Positions 44,685 through 52,575 of a DNA stretch of 64,000 nt are shown one piece after another. The DNA comes from Streptomyces sp. HM190. Its GTDB lineage: Bacteria; Actinomycetota; Actinomycetes; Streptomycetales; Streptomycetaceae. Where the stretch lies: positions 1,054,001 through 1,118,000 of the forward strand of contig NZ_CP047318.1 of assembly GCF_009857135.1 (NCBI RefSeq), read 5' to 3'. Numbering within the stretch: position 1 is the first letter of the stretch; each line of letters begins with the position of its first letter. Below the pieces are notes generated by a model. That model worked only from the letters and a program-made list of their open reading frames with translations, was not told the origin of the DNA and did no database searches. Position numbers and translations under genes: made by a program.

Positions 44685-46430
44685 TCAGCGGCGCCACAGT
44701 TCGATCTCCTTCGAGGCCGCTCCGGGCTGGCCGCCGACCAGTTCCTCCGGCAGGTGGAAGCGGGCCAGGATCGCCGGGGTCTCGGCAGGGACCCGGCTCG
44801 GGGTGGCCAGGGAGACCAGGACCATCGTCAGGAAGCCGAGCGGGACCGACCAGAGCGCGGGCCAGGCCAGCAGGGCGTGGAACGCGCCGGTGCCGGGGTA
44901 GCCGGCCATCGTCGCCGCGACCGCGAGGAGTGCCGCCCCGCCGCCGGCGAGCATGCCCGCGGCGGCGCCCGGCGGGGTCAGGCGCCGCCACCAGATGCCG
45001 AGGACGAGCAGCGGGCAGAAGGACGAGGCGGACACGGCGAAGGCGAGGCCCACCGCGTCGGCGACGGGCAGTCCGCCCACCAGGACGCTCGCCGCGAGCG
45101 GTACGGCCATGGCGAGGACCGTGCCGAGCCGGAAGTGCCGGACGCCGCGTGCGGGCAGCACGTCCTGGGTGAGGACCCCGGCGACGGCCAGGGTGAGGCC
45201 GGACGCGGTGGACAGGAACGCCGCGAACGCGCCGCCGGCCACCAGCGCGCCGAGCAGGTCGCCGCCGAGGCCGCCGATCATGCGGTCCGGCAGGAGCAGG
45301 ACGGCCGCGTCGGCGTCCCCGGTGAGGGTGAGTTCGGGGGCGTAGAGCCGGCCGAGGGCCCCGTAGACCGGGGGGAGGAGGTAGAAGGCGCCGATGAGGC
45401 CGAGGACGACGACCGTGGTGCGGCGGGCGGCGACACCGTGCGGGCTGGTGTAGAAGCGGACGACGACGTGGGGCAGGCCCATGGTGCCGAGGAAGGTGGC
45501 GAGGATCAGCCCGTAGGTGGCGTAGAGGGGGCGTTCCTCGCGGCCCTCGGCGAGGGAGGTGGACATGCCGCCGTTGCTGCCGCGGTCGGCGACGGGGACG
45601 GGGTCGCCCTCGGTGAAGGTCAGCCGGGTGCCCCGCTCGACGCGGTGGGTGCCGGTGGGCAGGTCGATCCGTGCGTCGTCGTGGCGGCGGCCGTCCACGG
45701 TGCCGGACACCGTGACCGTCAGCGGCTCGGCGAGCTTCAGGTCGAGGGTGGCGTCGACGCGGACGACCCGCTGCTCGCGGAAGGACGCCGGTTCGTCGAA
45801 GGCGTGGCGGGGAGCGCCGTCGCCCTGCCAGGCGAGGACCAGGAAGAGCGCGGGGACCAGCAGGGCGGTGAGTTTGAGCCAGTACTGGAAGGCCTGCACG
45901 AAGGTGATGCTGCGCATGCCGCCCGCGGCGACGGTCGCGGCGACGACGACGGCGACGATGACCCCGCCGAGCCACTGGGGCGCGTCGGTGAGGACGTTGA
46001 GGGTCAGTCCGGCGCCCTGGAGCTGGGGCAGCAGGTAGAGCCAGCCGACGCCGACGACGAAGGCGCCCGCGAGCCGCCGTACGGTCTTGGAGGCGAGGCG
46101 GGCCTCCGCGAAGTCGGGGAGGGTGTACGCGCCCGAGCGGCGCAGCGGGGCGGCGACGAACAGCAGCAGCACGAGGTATCCGGCGGTGTAGCCGACCGGG
46201 TACCAGAGCATGTCGGGGCCCTGGACGAGGACGAGGCCCGCGATGCCGAGGAAGGAGGCGGCGGACAGGTACTCGCCGCTGATCGCGGCGGCGTTGAGGC
46301 GGGGGCCGACGGTGCGGGAGGCGACGTAGAAGTCGGACGTCGTGCGGGAGATGCGCAGGCCGAACGCGCCGACGAAGACGGTCGCCACGACGACGAGGGC
46401 GACCGCGGGGACGGCGTACTTCTCGTTCAT
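44685..46430 (-). CDS. Sodium:solute (acetate/monocarboxylate-like) symporter
   Basis: The 581-residue transporter has about 13 membrane helices and SSS motifs (FYVASRTVGPRLNAAAISGEYLSAASFLGIAG, FLSTASGLTLAVAGVL). The DUF485 partner upstream is typical of ActP/MctC-like monocarboxylate symporters. An insert of roughly 100 hydrophilic residues between helices (about 210-305, GDGAPRHAFDEP to REERPLY) is known in actinobacterial members. The start codon at 46430 lies within a tandem-repeat array (see repeats). Confidence 0.88.
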   Translation of the reverse strand: MNEKYAVPAVALVVVATVFVGAFGLRISRTTSDFYVASRTVGPRLNAAAISGEYLSAASFLGIAGLVLVQGPDMLWYPVGYTAGYLVLLLFVAAPLRRSGAYTLPDFAEARLASKTVRRLAGAFVVGVGWLYLLPQLQGAGLTLNVLTDAPQWLGGVIVAVVVAATVAAGGMRSITFVQAFQYWLKLTALLVPALFLVLAWQGDGAPRHAFDEPASFREQRVVRVDATLDLKLAEPLTVTVSGTVDGRRHDDARIDLPTGTHRVERGTRLTFTEGDPVPVADRGSNGGMSTSLAEGREERPLYATYGLILATFLGTMGLPHVVVRFYTSPHGVAARRTTVVVLGLIGAFYLLPPVYGALGRLYAPELTLTGDADAAVLLLPDRMIGGLGGDLLGALVAGGAFAAFLSTASGLTLAVAGVLTQDVLPARGVRHFRLGTVLAMAVPLAASVLVGGLPVADAVGLAFAVSASSFCPLLVLGIWWRRLTPPGAAAGMLAGGGAALLAVAATMAGYPGTGAFHALLAWPALWSVPLGFLTMVLVSLATPSRVPAETPAILARFHLPEELVGGQPGAASKEIELWRR

Positions 46431-46504
46431 GCGGTGCTCTCGTTCATGCCGGGCTCTCGTTCACGCTGGGTTCTCGTCCATGCCGGGTTCTCGTCCATGC
46501 GGCG
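46420..46504. repeat. Five 17-bp tandem repeats covering the symporter start codon
   Basis: Five units begin at 46420, 46437, 46454, 46471 and 46488. Read on the minus strand, each carries an ATG or GTG followed by AACGAGA or GACGAGA. Only the last copy is the real start. Seventeen is not a multiple of three, so the copies are in different frames. Confidence 0.85.
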
Positions 46505-46530
46505 TTTCCGGTCGGCTCGGGCACGGGGGC

Positions 46531-46926
46531 TCAGCGGTCCTCGACGAGGCGTACGAGATCCTGTTCGTTGCGTTCGGCGCGCCGGACGTGCCAGCGGGCG
46601 AGGAGGACCAGCGGGGGGTAGATGCCGAAGCCGAGGACGGCCCACTCCAGGCCGGCGCCGTCCGGCATGGCGGCGAAGACCAGCGGCAGCGGGGCGACCA
46701 GCAGGACGAGGACCGCGAACACCACGAGGGCGGCGCGGAGTTGGCTGCGCATGAGGGAGCGGACGTAGGTGTGGCCGAGAGTGGTCTGCTCGTCGATCTC
46801 GGTGCGCGGGCGGTGATGGCCCAGGCGGTGCGGGTACCTGCCGCCGGAGCGGAGCCGGGAGTGCGGGAGCGTGCGGCGGGGCACGCCGGTGACGACGACG
46901 CGCCGTTCGGTCGGGTCCTGGGGCAT
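46531..46926 (-). CDS. DUF485 small membrane protein
   Basis: The 131-residue protein has two membrane helices (about 63-84 and 95-112), with a charged C-terminus RRAERNEQDLVRLVEDR, fitting DUF485 partners of sodium:solute symporters. GAAGGAGACGGC precedes the ATG at 46926, 10 bases after the response-regulator stop. Confidence 0.85.
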   Translation of the reverse strand: MPQDPTERRVVVTGVPRRTLPHSRLRSGGRYPHRLGHHRPRTEIDEQTTLGHTYVRSLMRSQLRAALVVFAVLVLLVAPLPLVFAAMPDGAGLEWAVLGFGIYPPLVLLARWHVRRAERNEQDLVRLVEDR

Positions 46927-46936
46927 GCCGTCTCCT

Positions 46937-47692
46937 TCAGCCCGTGGTCCGGCGCATCAGCAGGTCGCGCAGTTCGCGGGCGTGGCGGCGGCTGACCTGG
47001 AGTTCCACCGAGCCGACGAGGACGCTGACGGTGCCCGCGTCGAGGCGGAGTTCGCCGATGTGGCGCAGGGCGACAAGGTGGCGGCGGTGGATGCGGACGA
47101 AGCCGCGGGCGCGCCAGCGTTCCTCGAGAGTGGACAGCGGGATGCGGACGAGGTGGCTGCCCTGCGCGGTGTGCAGCCGGGCGTAGTCGCCCTGGGCCTC
47201 GACGTGGGTGATGTCGTCGACGGCGACGAAGCGGGTCACGCCGCCGAGTTCGACGGGGATCTGGTCGGGGTCGGGTTCGTGGACCGGTATCGGCGGGGCG
47301 GCGCCGCGCAGCTGGGCGGCTCGGCGTATCGCCTCGGCGAGCCGTTCCCGGCGGACGGGCTTGAGGACGTAGTCGACGGCCTTGAGGTCGAACGCCTGCA
47401 CGGCGAAGCCCTCGTGGGCGGTGACGAAGACGACGAGCGGGGGCCGGGCGAAGCCGGTGAGCAGCCGGGCGAGGTCGAGGCCGTCGAGTCCGGCCATGTG
47501 GATGTCGAGGAAGACCACGTCGATCGCCTCGGGTCCGGCGGGCCCGGACTCCAGGGCGCGGTTGATCCGGCGCAGGGCCTCGGTGGCGTCGCTGGCGCCC
47601 TCGGCGCTGCTGATCCGCGGATCCGCGTTCAGCAGGTACAGCAGCTCCTCGAGGGAGGGTTTCTCGTCATCGACGGCGAGCGCGCGCAGCAT
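46937..47692 (-). CDS. LytTR-type response regulator
   Basis: The 251-residue protein has a receiver domain with the phospho-Asp in VVFLDIHMAGLDG (about 60) and a C-terminal LytTR DNA-binding domain (VELGGVTRFVAVDDITHVEAQGDYARLHT). It should control the symporter operon. The ATG at 47692 lacks a ribosome binding site, so a leaderless message is possible. Gene order RR, DUF485, symporter, kinase suggests one operon. Confidence 0.9.
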   Translation of the reverse strand: MLRALAVDDEKPSLEELLYLLNADPRISSAEGASDATEALRRINRALESGPAGPEAIDVVFLDIHMAGLDGLDLARLLTGFARPPLVVFVTAHEGFAVQAFDLKAVDYVLKPVRRERLAEAIRRAAQLRGAAPPIPVHEPDPDQIPVELGGVTRFVAVDDITHVEAQGDYARLHTAQGSHLVRIPLSTLEERWRARGFVRIHRRHLVALRHIGELRLDAGTVSVLVGSVELQVSRRHARELRDLLMRRTTG

Positions 47693-47794
47693 GAACCCGG
47701 AGTGTAGGAGTAATTCGTACGACTGCACATGTCCGCGCGCCGGAGGGCTTCCGGGTGCGCGCCGCGGGCGCCGGTCGCTGGATACAGTGCCCGC

Positions 47795-48286
47795 ATGAAC
47801 AGCAAGTCCGCGGCGTTCGACGAACTCGATCGCAAGATCATCACGGCGTTGATGGCGAACGCGAGGACCAGCTTCGCGGAGATCGGCGCGGCCATCGGTC
47901 TTTCGGCCACCGCGGTCAAGCGGCGGGTGGACCGGCTGCGGGAGACCGGGGTGATCACGGGGTTCACGGCCACGGTGAAGCCGGCGGCGCTCGGCTGGCG
48001 CACGGAGGCGTATGTGGAGGTGTACTGCGAGGGCGCGGCGCCGCCCCGGCGGCTGGCGGAGGTGGTGCGCAACCATCCGGAGATCACGGCGGCGATGACG
48101 GTGACCGGCGGCGCGGACGCGCTGCTGCATGTGCGCGCGGTGGATGTGGAGCATTTCGAGGAGGTGCTGGAGCGGATCCGCACCGAGCCGTTCATCCGGA
48201 AGACGATCAGTTACATGGTGCTGTCGCACCTGCTGCCCGAGGCTCCGGAGGCCGCCGCCACCGCCGACGCACCGAACGCGCGCTGA
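47795..48286 (+). CDS. Lrp/AsnC-family regulator
   Basis: The 163-residue protein has the AsnC helix-turn-helix (about 25-50, SFAEIGAAIGLSATAVKRRVDRL) and a RAM effector domain. No ribosome binding site precedes the ATG, while GATACAGT lies ten bases upstream, so a leaderless transcript is likely. It precedes the arginine dihydrolase-like and rocD genes on the same strand, pointing to arginine or ornithine control. Confidence 0.9.
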   Translation: MNSKSAAFDELDRKIITALMANARTSFAEIGAAIGLSATAVKRRVDRLRETGVITGFTATVKPAALGWRTEAYVEVYCEGAAPPRRLAEVVRNHPEITAAMTVTGGADALLHVRAVDVEHFEEVLERIRTEPFIRKTISYMVLSHLLPEAPEAAATADAPNAR

Positions 48287-48408
48287 GCGGGCCGGATACG
48301 CAGCATCACTGCGCGGACACGCAGCGCTCGTCGCTTGTCGGGCGTCTGTCCCGATTCCTACCGTGGTGTCATCCCCAGCCGACACCGCAGGAAGCGGAGA
48401 GACCCTCT

Positions 48409-49230
48409 GTGCCCGACAGCCGTGTGCCGCGCCTTCGGCGCTTTCTCGTCTGCGAACCCAGACACTTCGCCGTGCAGTACTCGATCAATCCCTGGATGCA
48501 TCCGGACACCCCCGTGGACGTCGACCTCGCCCGTGCACAGTGGCAGGCGCTGATCCGCGCCTACCGGGACCACGGGCACACCGTGGAGACCGTGGAGCCG
48601 GTCGCGGAGCTGCCCGACATGGTCTTCGCGGCCAACTGCGCGCTCGTCCTCGGCGGCCGCGTCCTCGGCTCGCTGTTCCACGCGCCGGAGCGGCGCCCGG
48701 AGTCCACCGCGTACGACGCATGGTTCGTGGGCGCCGGGTACGAGGTGCACCGGGCCGAGACGGTGTGCGAGGGGGAGGGCGATCTGGTGCCGGCCGGCCG
48801 CTTCGTCCTCGCCGGGACCGGTTTCCGGACCACGCGTGAGGCCCATCGCCAGGCGCAGGAGCTCTTCGGCGTCCCGGTGATCAGTCTCCAGCTGGTGGAC
48901 CCGCGGTTCTACCACCTGGACACCGCCCTGTTCGTGCTCGACGACGGGGAGGACGGCAACATCGCGTACTACCCCGAGGCGTTCTCCCCCGGCAGCCGCG
49001 CGGTGCTCGCCCGGCTGTACCCGGACGCGGTGATCGCCACCCGTGAGGACGCGCTGGCCTTCGGGCTGAACTCGGTGTCCGACGGCCGCCATGTGTTCGT
49101 CGCGTCCCGCGCCAAGGAACTCGCCGACCAGCTCGACCGGCAGGGCTACGTGCCCGTGCCGCTCGATCTGTCGGAGTTCCAGAAGGCGGGCGGCGGCATC
49201 AAGTGCTGCACGCAGGAGCTCCGCCCGTGA
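48409..49230 (+). CDS. Arginine dihydrolase-like amidinohydrolase (often called dimethylargininase)
   Basis: The 273-residue protein belongs to the arginine-deiminase superfamily (pentein fold). Motifs are YSINPWMHPDTPVD, LPDMVFAANCALVLG, the His region DPRFYHLDTALFVL, and the terminal catalytic Cys in GGGIKCCTQEL. These fit ArgZ/AgrE-type arginine dihydrolases, which turn arginine into ornithine, ammonia and CO2, better than classic DDAH. rocD follows, giving a direct arginine to ornithine to glutamate semialdehyde route. GGAGAG precedes the GTG at 48409. Confidence 0.78.
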   Translation: MPDSRVPRLRRFLVCEPRHFAVQYSINPWMHPDTPVDVDLARAQWQALIRAYRDHGHTVETVEPVAELPDMVFAANCALVLGGRVLGSLFHAPERRPESTAYDAWFVGAGYEVHRAETVCEGEGDLVPAGRFVLAGTGFRTTREAHRQAQELFGVPVISLQLVDPRFYHLDTALFVLDDGEDGNIAYYPEAFSPGSRAVLARLYPDAVIATREDALAFGLNSVSDGRHVFVASRAKELADQLDRQGYVPVPLDLSEFQKAGGGIKCCTQELRP

Positions 49231-49306
49231 TGCTGGAGTTCCGGCCCCCGTTCCTCCGCCCCCGCCCTCGCCCGGCGTTCCGTTCCATGATCCAGGAGGC
49301 CCGCTC

Positions 49307-50533
49307 ATGACCGCCCCCGTCCGTACGCGTTCGTCGGCCGACCTCATCCGCGCCGAGGAGCCCGTCCTCGCGCACAACTACCATCCCCTTCCGGTCGTCG
49401 TCGCCCGTGCCGAGGGCACCTGGGTCGAGGACGTGGAGGGCCGCCGCTATCTGGACATGCTGGCGGGCTACTCCGCCCTCAACTTCGGTCACCGCCATCC
49501 GGCGCTGATCGCGGCCGCGCACCGCCAGCTGGACACGCTGACGCTCACCTCGCGGGCCTTCCACAACGACCGGCTCGCTCAGTTCGCGGAGTCCCTGGCC
49601 GAGCTGACGGGCCAGGACATGGTGCTTCCCATGAACACGGGCGCCGAGGCCGTGGAGAGCGGCATCAAGGTGGCCCGCAAGTGGGCGTACGAGGTGAAGG
49701 GCGTGCCCGCGGACCGAGCGACGATCGTGGTGGCCGCGGGCAACTTCCACGGCCGTACGACGACGATCGTCAGCTTCTCCACCGACCCGGAGGCACGGGG
49801 CGGCTTCGGGCCGTTCACCCCGGGCTTCCGGGTGGTGCCGTACAACGACCTGGCCGCGCTGGAGGCGGCCGTCGACGAGACGACGGCGGCCGTGCTGATC
49901 GAACCCATCCAGGGCGAGGCGGGTGTGCTGATCCCGGACGAGGGCTATCTGCGCGGGGTGCGGGAGGTGACCCGGCGTGCCGGGTGCCTGTTCATCGCGG
50001 ACGAGATCCAGTCGGGGCTCGGCCGGACCGGCCGTACGCTCGCCGTCGAGCACGAGGACGTGGTGCCCGACGCCGTTCTGCTCGGCAAGGCGCTCGGCGG
50101 TGGCATCGTGCCGGTGTCGGCGGTGGTCGCGCGCCGGGAGGTGCTGTCCGTCCTGCGGCCGGGTGAGCACGGGTCCACGTTCGGTGGCAACCCGCTGGCG
50201 GCGGCGGTGGGCACGGCGGTGGTCGAGCTGCTGCGCACCGGGGAGTTCCAGCGGCGGGCGGCCGAGCTGGGCGTCGTCCTGCGGGACGGGCTGACGGGGC
50301 TGGTCGGCCGGGGCGTGGTCGGTTTCCGGGCGCGCGGCCTGTGGGCGGGCGTCGACGTCGACCCGGCGATCGGCACGGGCCGCGAGGTCAGCCGGCGGCT
50401 CATGGACCGGGGGATCCTCGTCAAGGACACCCATGGCTCGACGATCCGCCTGGCGCCGCCGCTGACCATCACCGCCGCGGAACTCCGCTCGGCGCTGGGG
50501 ACGTTGGAGGAGGTCCTGCGGGAGGGCTCCTGA
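49307..50533 (+). CDS. rocD: Ornithine aminotransferase
   Basis: The 408-residue PLP enzyme has the class III signature with FIADEIQSGLGRTG and the PLP lysine in LLGKALGGGIVPVS, plus NTGAEAVESGIKVARKW. It moves the delta-amino group of ornithine to 2-oxoglutarate. AGGAGG precedes the ATG at 49307. It follows the dihydrolase-like gene after 76 bases. Confidence 0.92.
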   Translation: MTAPVRTRSSADLIRAEEPVLAHNYHPLPVVVARAEGTWVEDVEGRRYLDMLAGYSALNFGHRHPALIAAAHRQLDTLTLTSRAFHNDRLAQFAESLAELTGQDMVLPMNTGAEAVESGIKVARKWAYEVKGVPADRATIVVAAGNFHGRTTTIVSFSTDPEARGGFGPFTPGFRVVPYNDLAALEAAVDETTAAVLIEPIQGEAGVLIPDEGYLRGVREVTRRAGCLFIADEIQSGLGRTGRTLAVEHEDVVPDAVLLGKALGGGIVPVSAVVARREVLSVLRPGEHGSTFGGNPLAAAVGTAVVELLRTGEFQRRAAELGVVLRDGLTGLVGRGVVGFRARGLWAGVDVDPAIGTGREVSRRLMDRGILVKDTHGSTIRLAPPLTITAAELRSALGTLEEVLREGS

Positions 50534-50600
50534 CCGGGGGCGGTCTCCCGCCCGCCGGCCCGCGCGCTGCTGGTGCGCGACCTGCCGGGGCCTCCCGGCG

Positions 50601-51314
50601 TCAGCCGAGCGGGACGCCCGTGTGCTGCTCCAGGGCCCGGACCAGGCGGTCCTGGAACCGTCGGTCCCGGGCCGCGGGGTGCGGGGGCTGCGTCCGCCGG
50701 TGGTACCAGTAGCCGCCGGTGGGCGGGGTGGCATCGGGGTGGGTGGCCAGCCAGACCTGGGTGCGGTGGCCGGCGGCCAGGTCGTCCGAGGCGGCCGGCC
50801 CGCCCATGCGGGTCGGGACCCAGCCGGGGTCGACCGCGTGGCTGGTGGTTCCCTCCCAGCGGGTCGCGCAGGCCAGGGCGAGGGCGGTGACCCACAGTTT
50901 GGTGTCGTCGTAGGAGGCGGTGCCGTCGGTCAGGCGGCGCAGATCGGTGGAGCCCGTGCGGTGCAGGGAACTGCTGAGGTAGATCAGTCGGGACGGCTTC
51001 TCCATCAGGGCCGTCAGCACGTACGGCGCCACGATGTTGACGGCGATCTCGTCGGGGGAGTCCAGGACACCGGCGTTGTGGATGACGGCGTCGAACCGGC
51101 CGAACCGGGCGGCCTGGCGGGCGACGGACCGGACCTCGTCCGCGGCGGCGAGGTCCCCGGTGACGACGCCCTGCCACCGGCCGCCGCCCTCCGGTCCGGC
51201 GAGACGGGCCGCGTCACGGGCATGCACCACCACGTCGTGCCCTTCCTCGGCCAGCGCGTCCGCAGCGTGGCGCCCGAGTCCACCGGCCGCCCCGGTCACC
51301 AGTACCCACGCCAT
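50601..51314 (-). CDS. Short-chain dehydrogenase/reductase
   Basis: The 237-residue enzyme has GAAGGLGRHAADAL (cofactor binding), DAVIHNAGVL, catalytic SSS and the YDDTK (YxxxK) pair. AGGAGGAGAACGG precedes the ATG at 51314. Substrate unknown. Confidence 0.9.
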   Translation of the reverse strand: MAWVLVTGAAGGLGRHAADALAEEGHDVVVHARDAARLAGPEGGGRWQGVVTGDLAAADEVRSVARQAARFGRFDAVIHNAGVLDSPDEIAVNIVAPYVLTALMEKPSRLIYLSSSLHRTGSTDLRRLTDGTASYDDTKLWVTALALACATRWEGTTSHAVDPGWVPTRMGGPAASDDLAAGHRTQVWLATHPDATPPTGGYWYHRRTQPPHPAARDRRFQDRLVRALEQHTGVPLG

Positions 51315-51693
51315 GTCCGTTCTCCTCCTGTGCGGCCACCTCGACCCTACGCCGGACGTTCCCCCGGTGGGACGTACGCAGATGCACCCTCACGAACCCG
51401 TGGGACACCGACCGTGCCGCGCTGATCGTCCCTGCCGTTCGTGGCAGGTCGGAGAGCCTCCTTACGGCCGGGACATCGGGCTACGATCGACCCTCGGCAT
51501 CGCAGGACGGGGGCTCATCGGCGCGCGAGTGCCCGACGCAACGTCGGTACAGTCGGCGAGGAGGAGTCGGTACGCGTCCGACAGGAGCTGCCCTCACACG
51601 GCGACGGACCCAGCACGGTCGCGTCCACGGATGTCTGCTGCGACCTGGTGGAACACGTCCATAGAGCCGATCGGGTAGAGCGAAGGGGACGCC
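51315..51693. other. Intergenic region, divergent promoters, no gene
   Basis: These 379 bases separate the divergent SDR and acyltransferase genes and hold no supported gene. An inverted repeat CCTGCC-n6-GGCAGG is at 51431-51448 and could be an operator. Confidence 0.45.
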
Positions 51694-52437
51694 GTGTTCT
51701 ATTACCTGCTCAAGTATGTGCTTCTGGGTCCGCTGCTGAGGCTGGCCTTCCGGCCTCGCATCGAGGGTCTCGAACACGTACCGTCGTCGGGCGCGGCCAT
51801 CGTCGCGGGGAACCACCTGTCCTTCTCGGACCACTTCCTGATGCCTGCGATCCTCAAGCGGCGCATCACCTTCCTGGCGAAGGCCGAGTACTTCACCGGA
51901 CCGGGCGTCAAGGGCCGTCTGACGGCGTTCTTCTTCCGCAGCGTGGGGCAGATCCCCGTCGACCGCTCCGGGAAGGAGGCCGGTCAGGCCGCCATCCGCG
52001 AGGGGCTCGGGGTGCTCGGCAGGGACGAGCTGCTCGGTATCTACCCGGAGGGCACGCGCTCGCACGACGGCCGCCTCTACAAGGGCAAGGTCGGCGTGGC
52101 GGTCATGGCGCTGAAGGCCGGGGTGCCCGTGATCCCGTGCGCGATGATCGGCACGTTCGAGGCGCAGCCGCCGGGCAAGGTCATCCCGCACATCCGCCGG
52201 GTCGTGATCCGGTTCGGCGAGCCCCTCGACTTCTCCCGCTTCGAGGGCATGGAGAACGAGAAGGCCGTCCTGCGTGCCGTCACCGACGAGATCATGTACG
52301 CGATCCTCTCGCTCTCCGAGCAGGAGTACGTGGACCAGTACGCGGCCGTCGTGAAGGCCCAGGAGGCCGAGGCCGCGGCGAAGGAACGCAAGGACCGGAA
52401 GGACCGGAAGGAGCAGAGGGACCGGCAGGACCCGTAG
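51694..52437 (+). CDS. 1-acylglycerol-3-phosphate O-acyltransferase (PlsC-like)
   Basis: The 247-residue protein has the acyltransferase motif NHLSFSD (H-x4-D) near residue 40 and IYPEGTRS, and a hydrophobic N-terminal segment. It adds the second acyl chain in phosphatidic acid synthesis at the membrane. A charged tail with repeated KDRK units ends the protein. The GTG at 51694 follows GAAGGGGACGCC. Confidence 0.9.
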   Translation: MFYYLLKYVLLGPLLRLAFRPRIEGLEHVPSSGAAIVAGNHLSFSDHFLMPAILKRRITFLAKAEYFTGPGVKGRLTAFFFRSVGQIPVDRSGKEAGQAAIREGLGVLGRDELLGIYPEGTRSHDGRLYKGKVGVAVMALKAGVPVIPCAMIGTFEAQPPGKVIPHIRRVVIRFGEPLDFSRFEGMENEKAVLRAVTDEIMYAILSLSEQEYVDQYAAVVKAQEAEAAAKERKDRKDRKEQRDRQDP

Positions 52438-52526
52438 GACCCGAAAGCCACGAAGGACCGCGGGTTCCCGCGTGTGCCGCTACGTCGACGTGTGCGGTGC
52501 CTTCGGGCCGACGCCGGCGGCGCCAT

Positions 52527-52565
52527 GGGTGAGGGGCGACCGGTCGGCCCGGTCGCCCCTCACCC
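52527..52565. terminator. Bidirectional terminator between acyltransferase and tap
   Basis: A 17-bp perfect stem (52527-52543 with 52549-52565) and a five-base loop lie between convergent genes. Confidence 0.85.
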
Positions 52566-52575
52566 ACTCGGTTCC

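Noticed and set aside
46427..46645. 72-codon minus-strand frame through the 17-bp repeats, ending MNESTA
   Set aside because: It overlaps the DUF485 gene and symporter start, and its repeat-derived sequence has no protein features.
43419..46754. 1111-codon plus-strand open frame across the kinase and symporter
   Set aside because: It is antisense to recognised genes and lacks any domain, signal or ribosome binding site.
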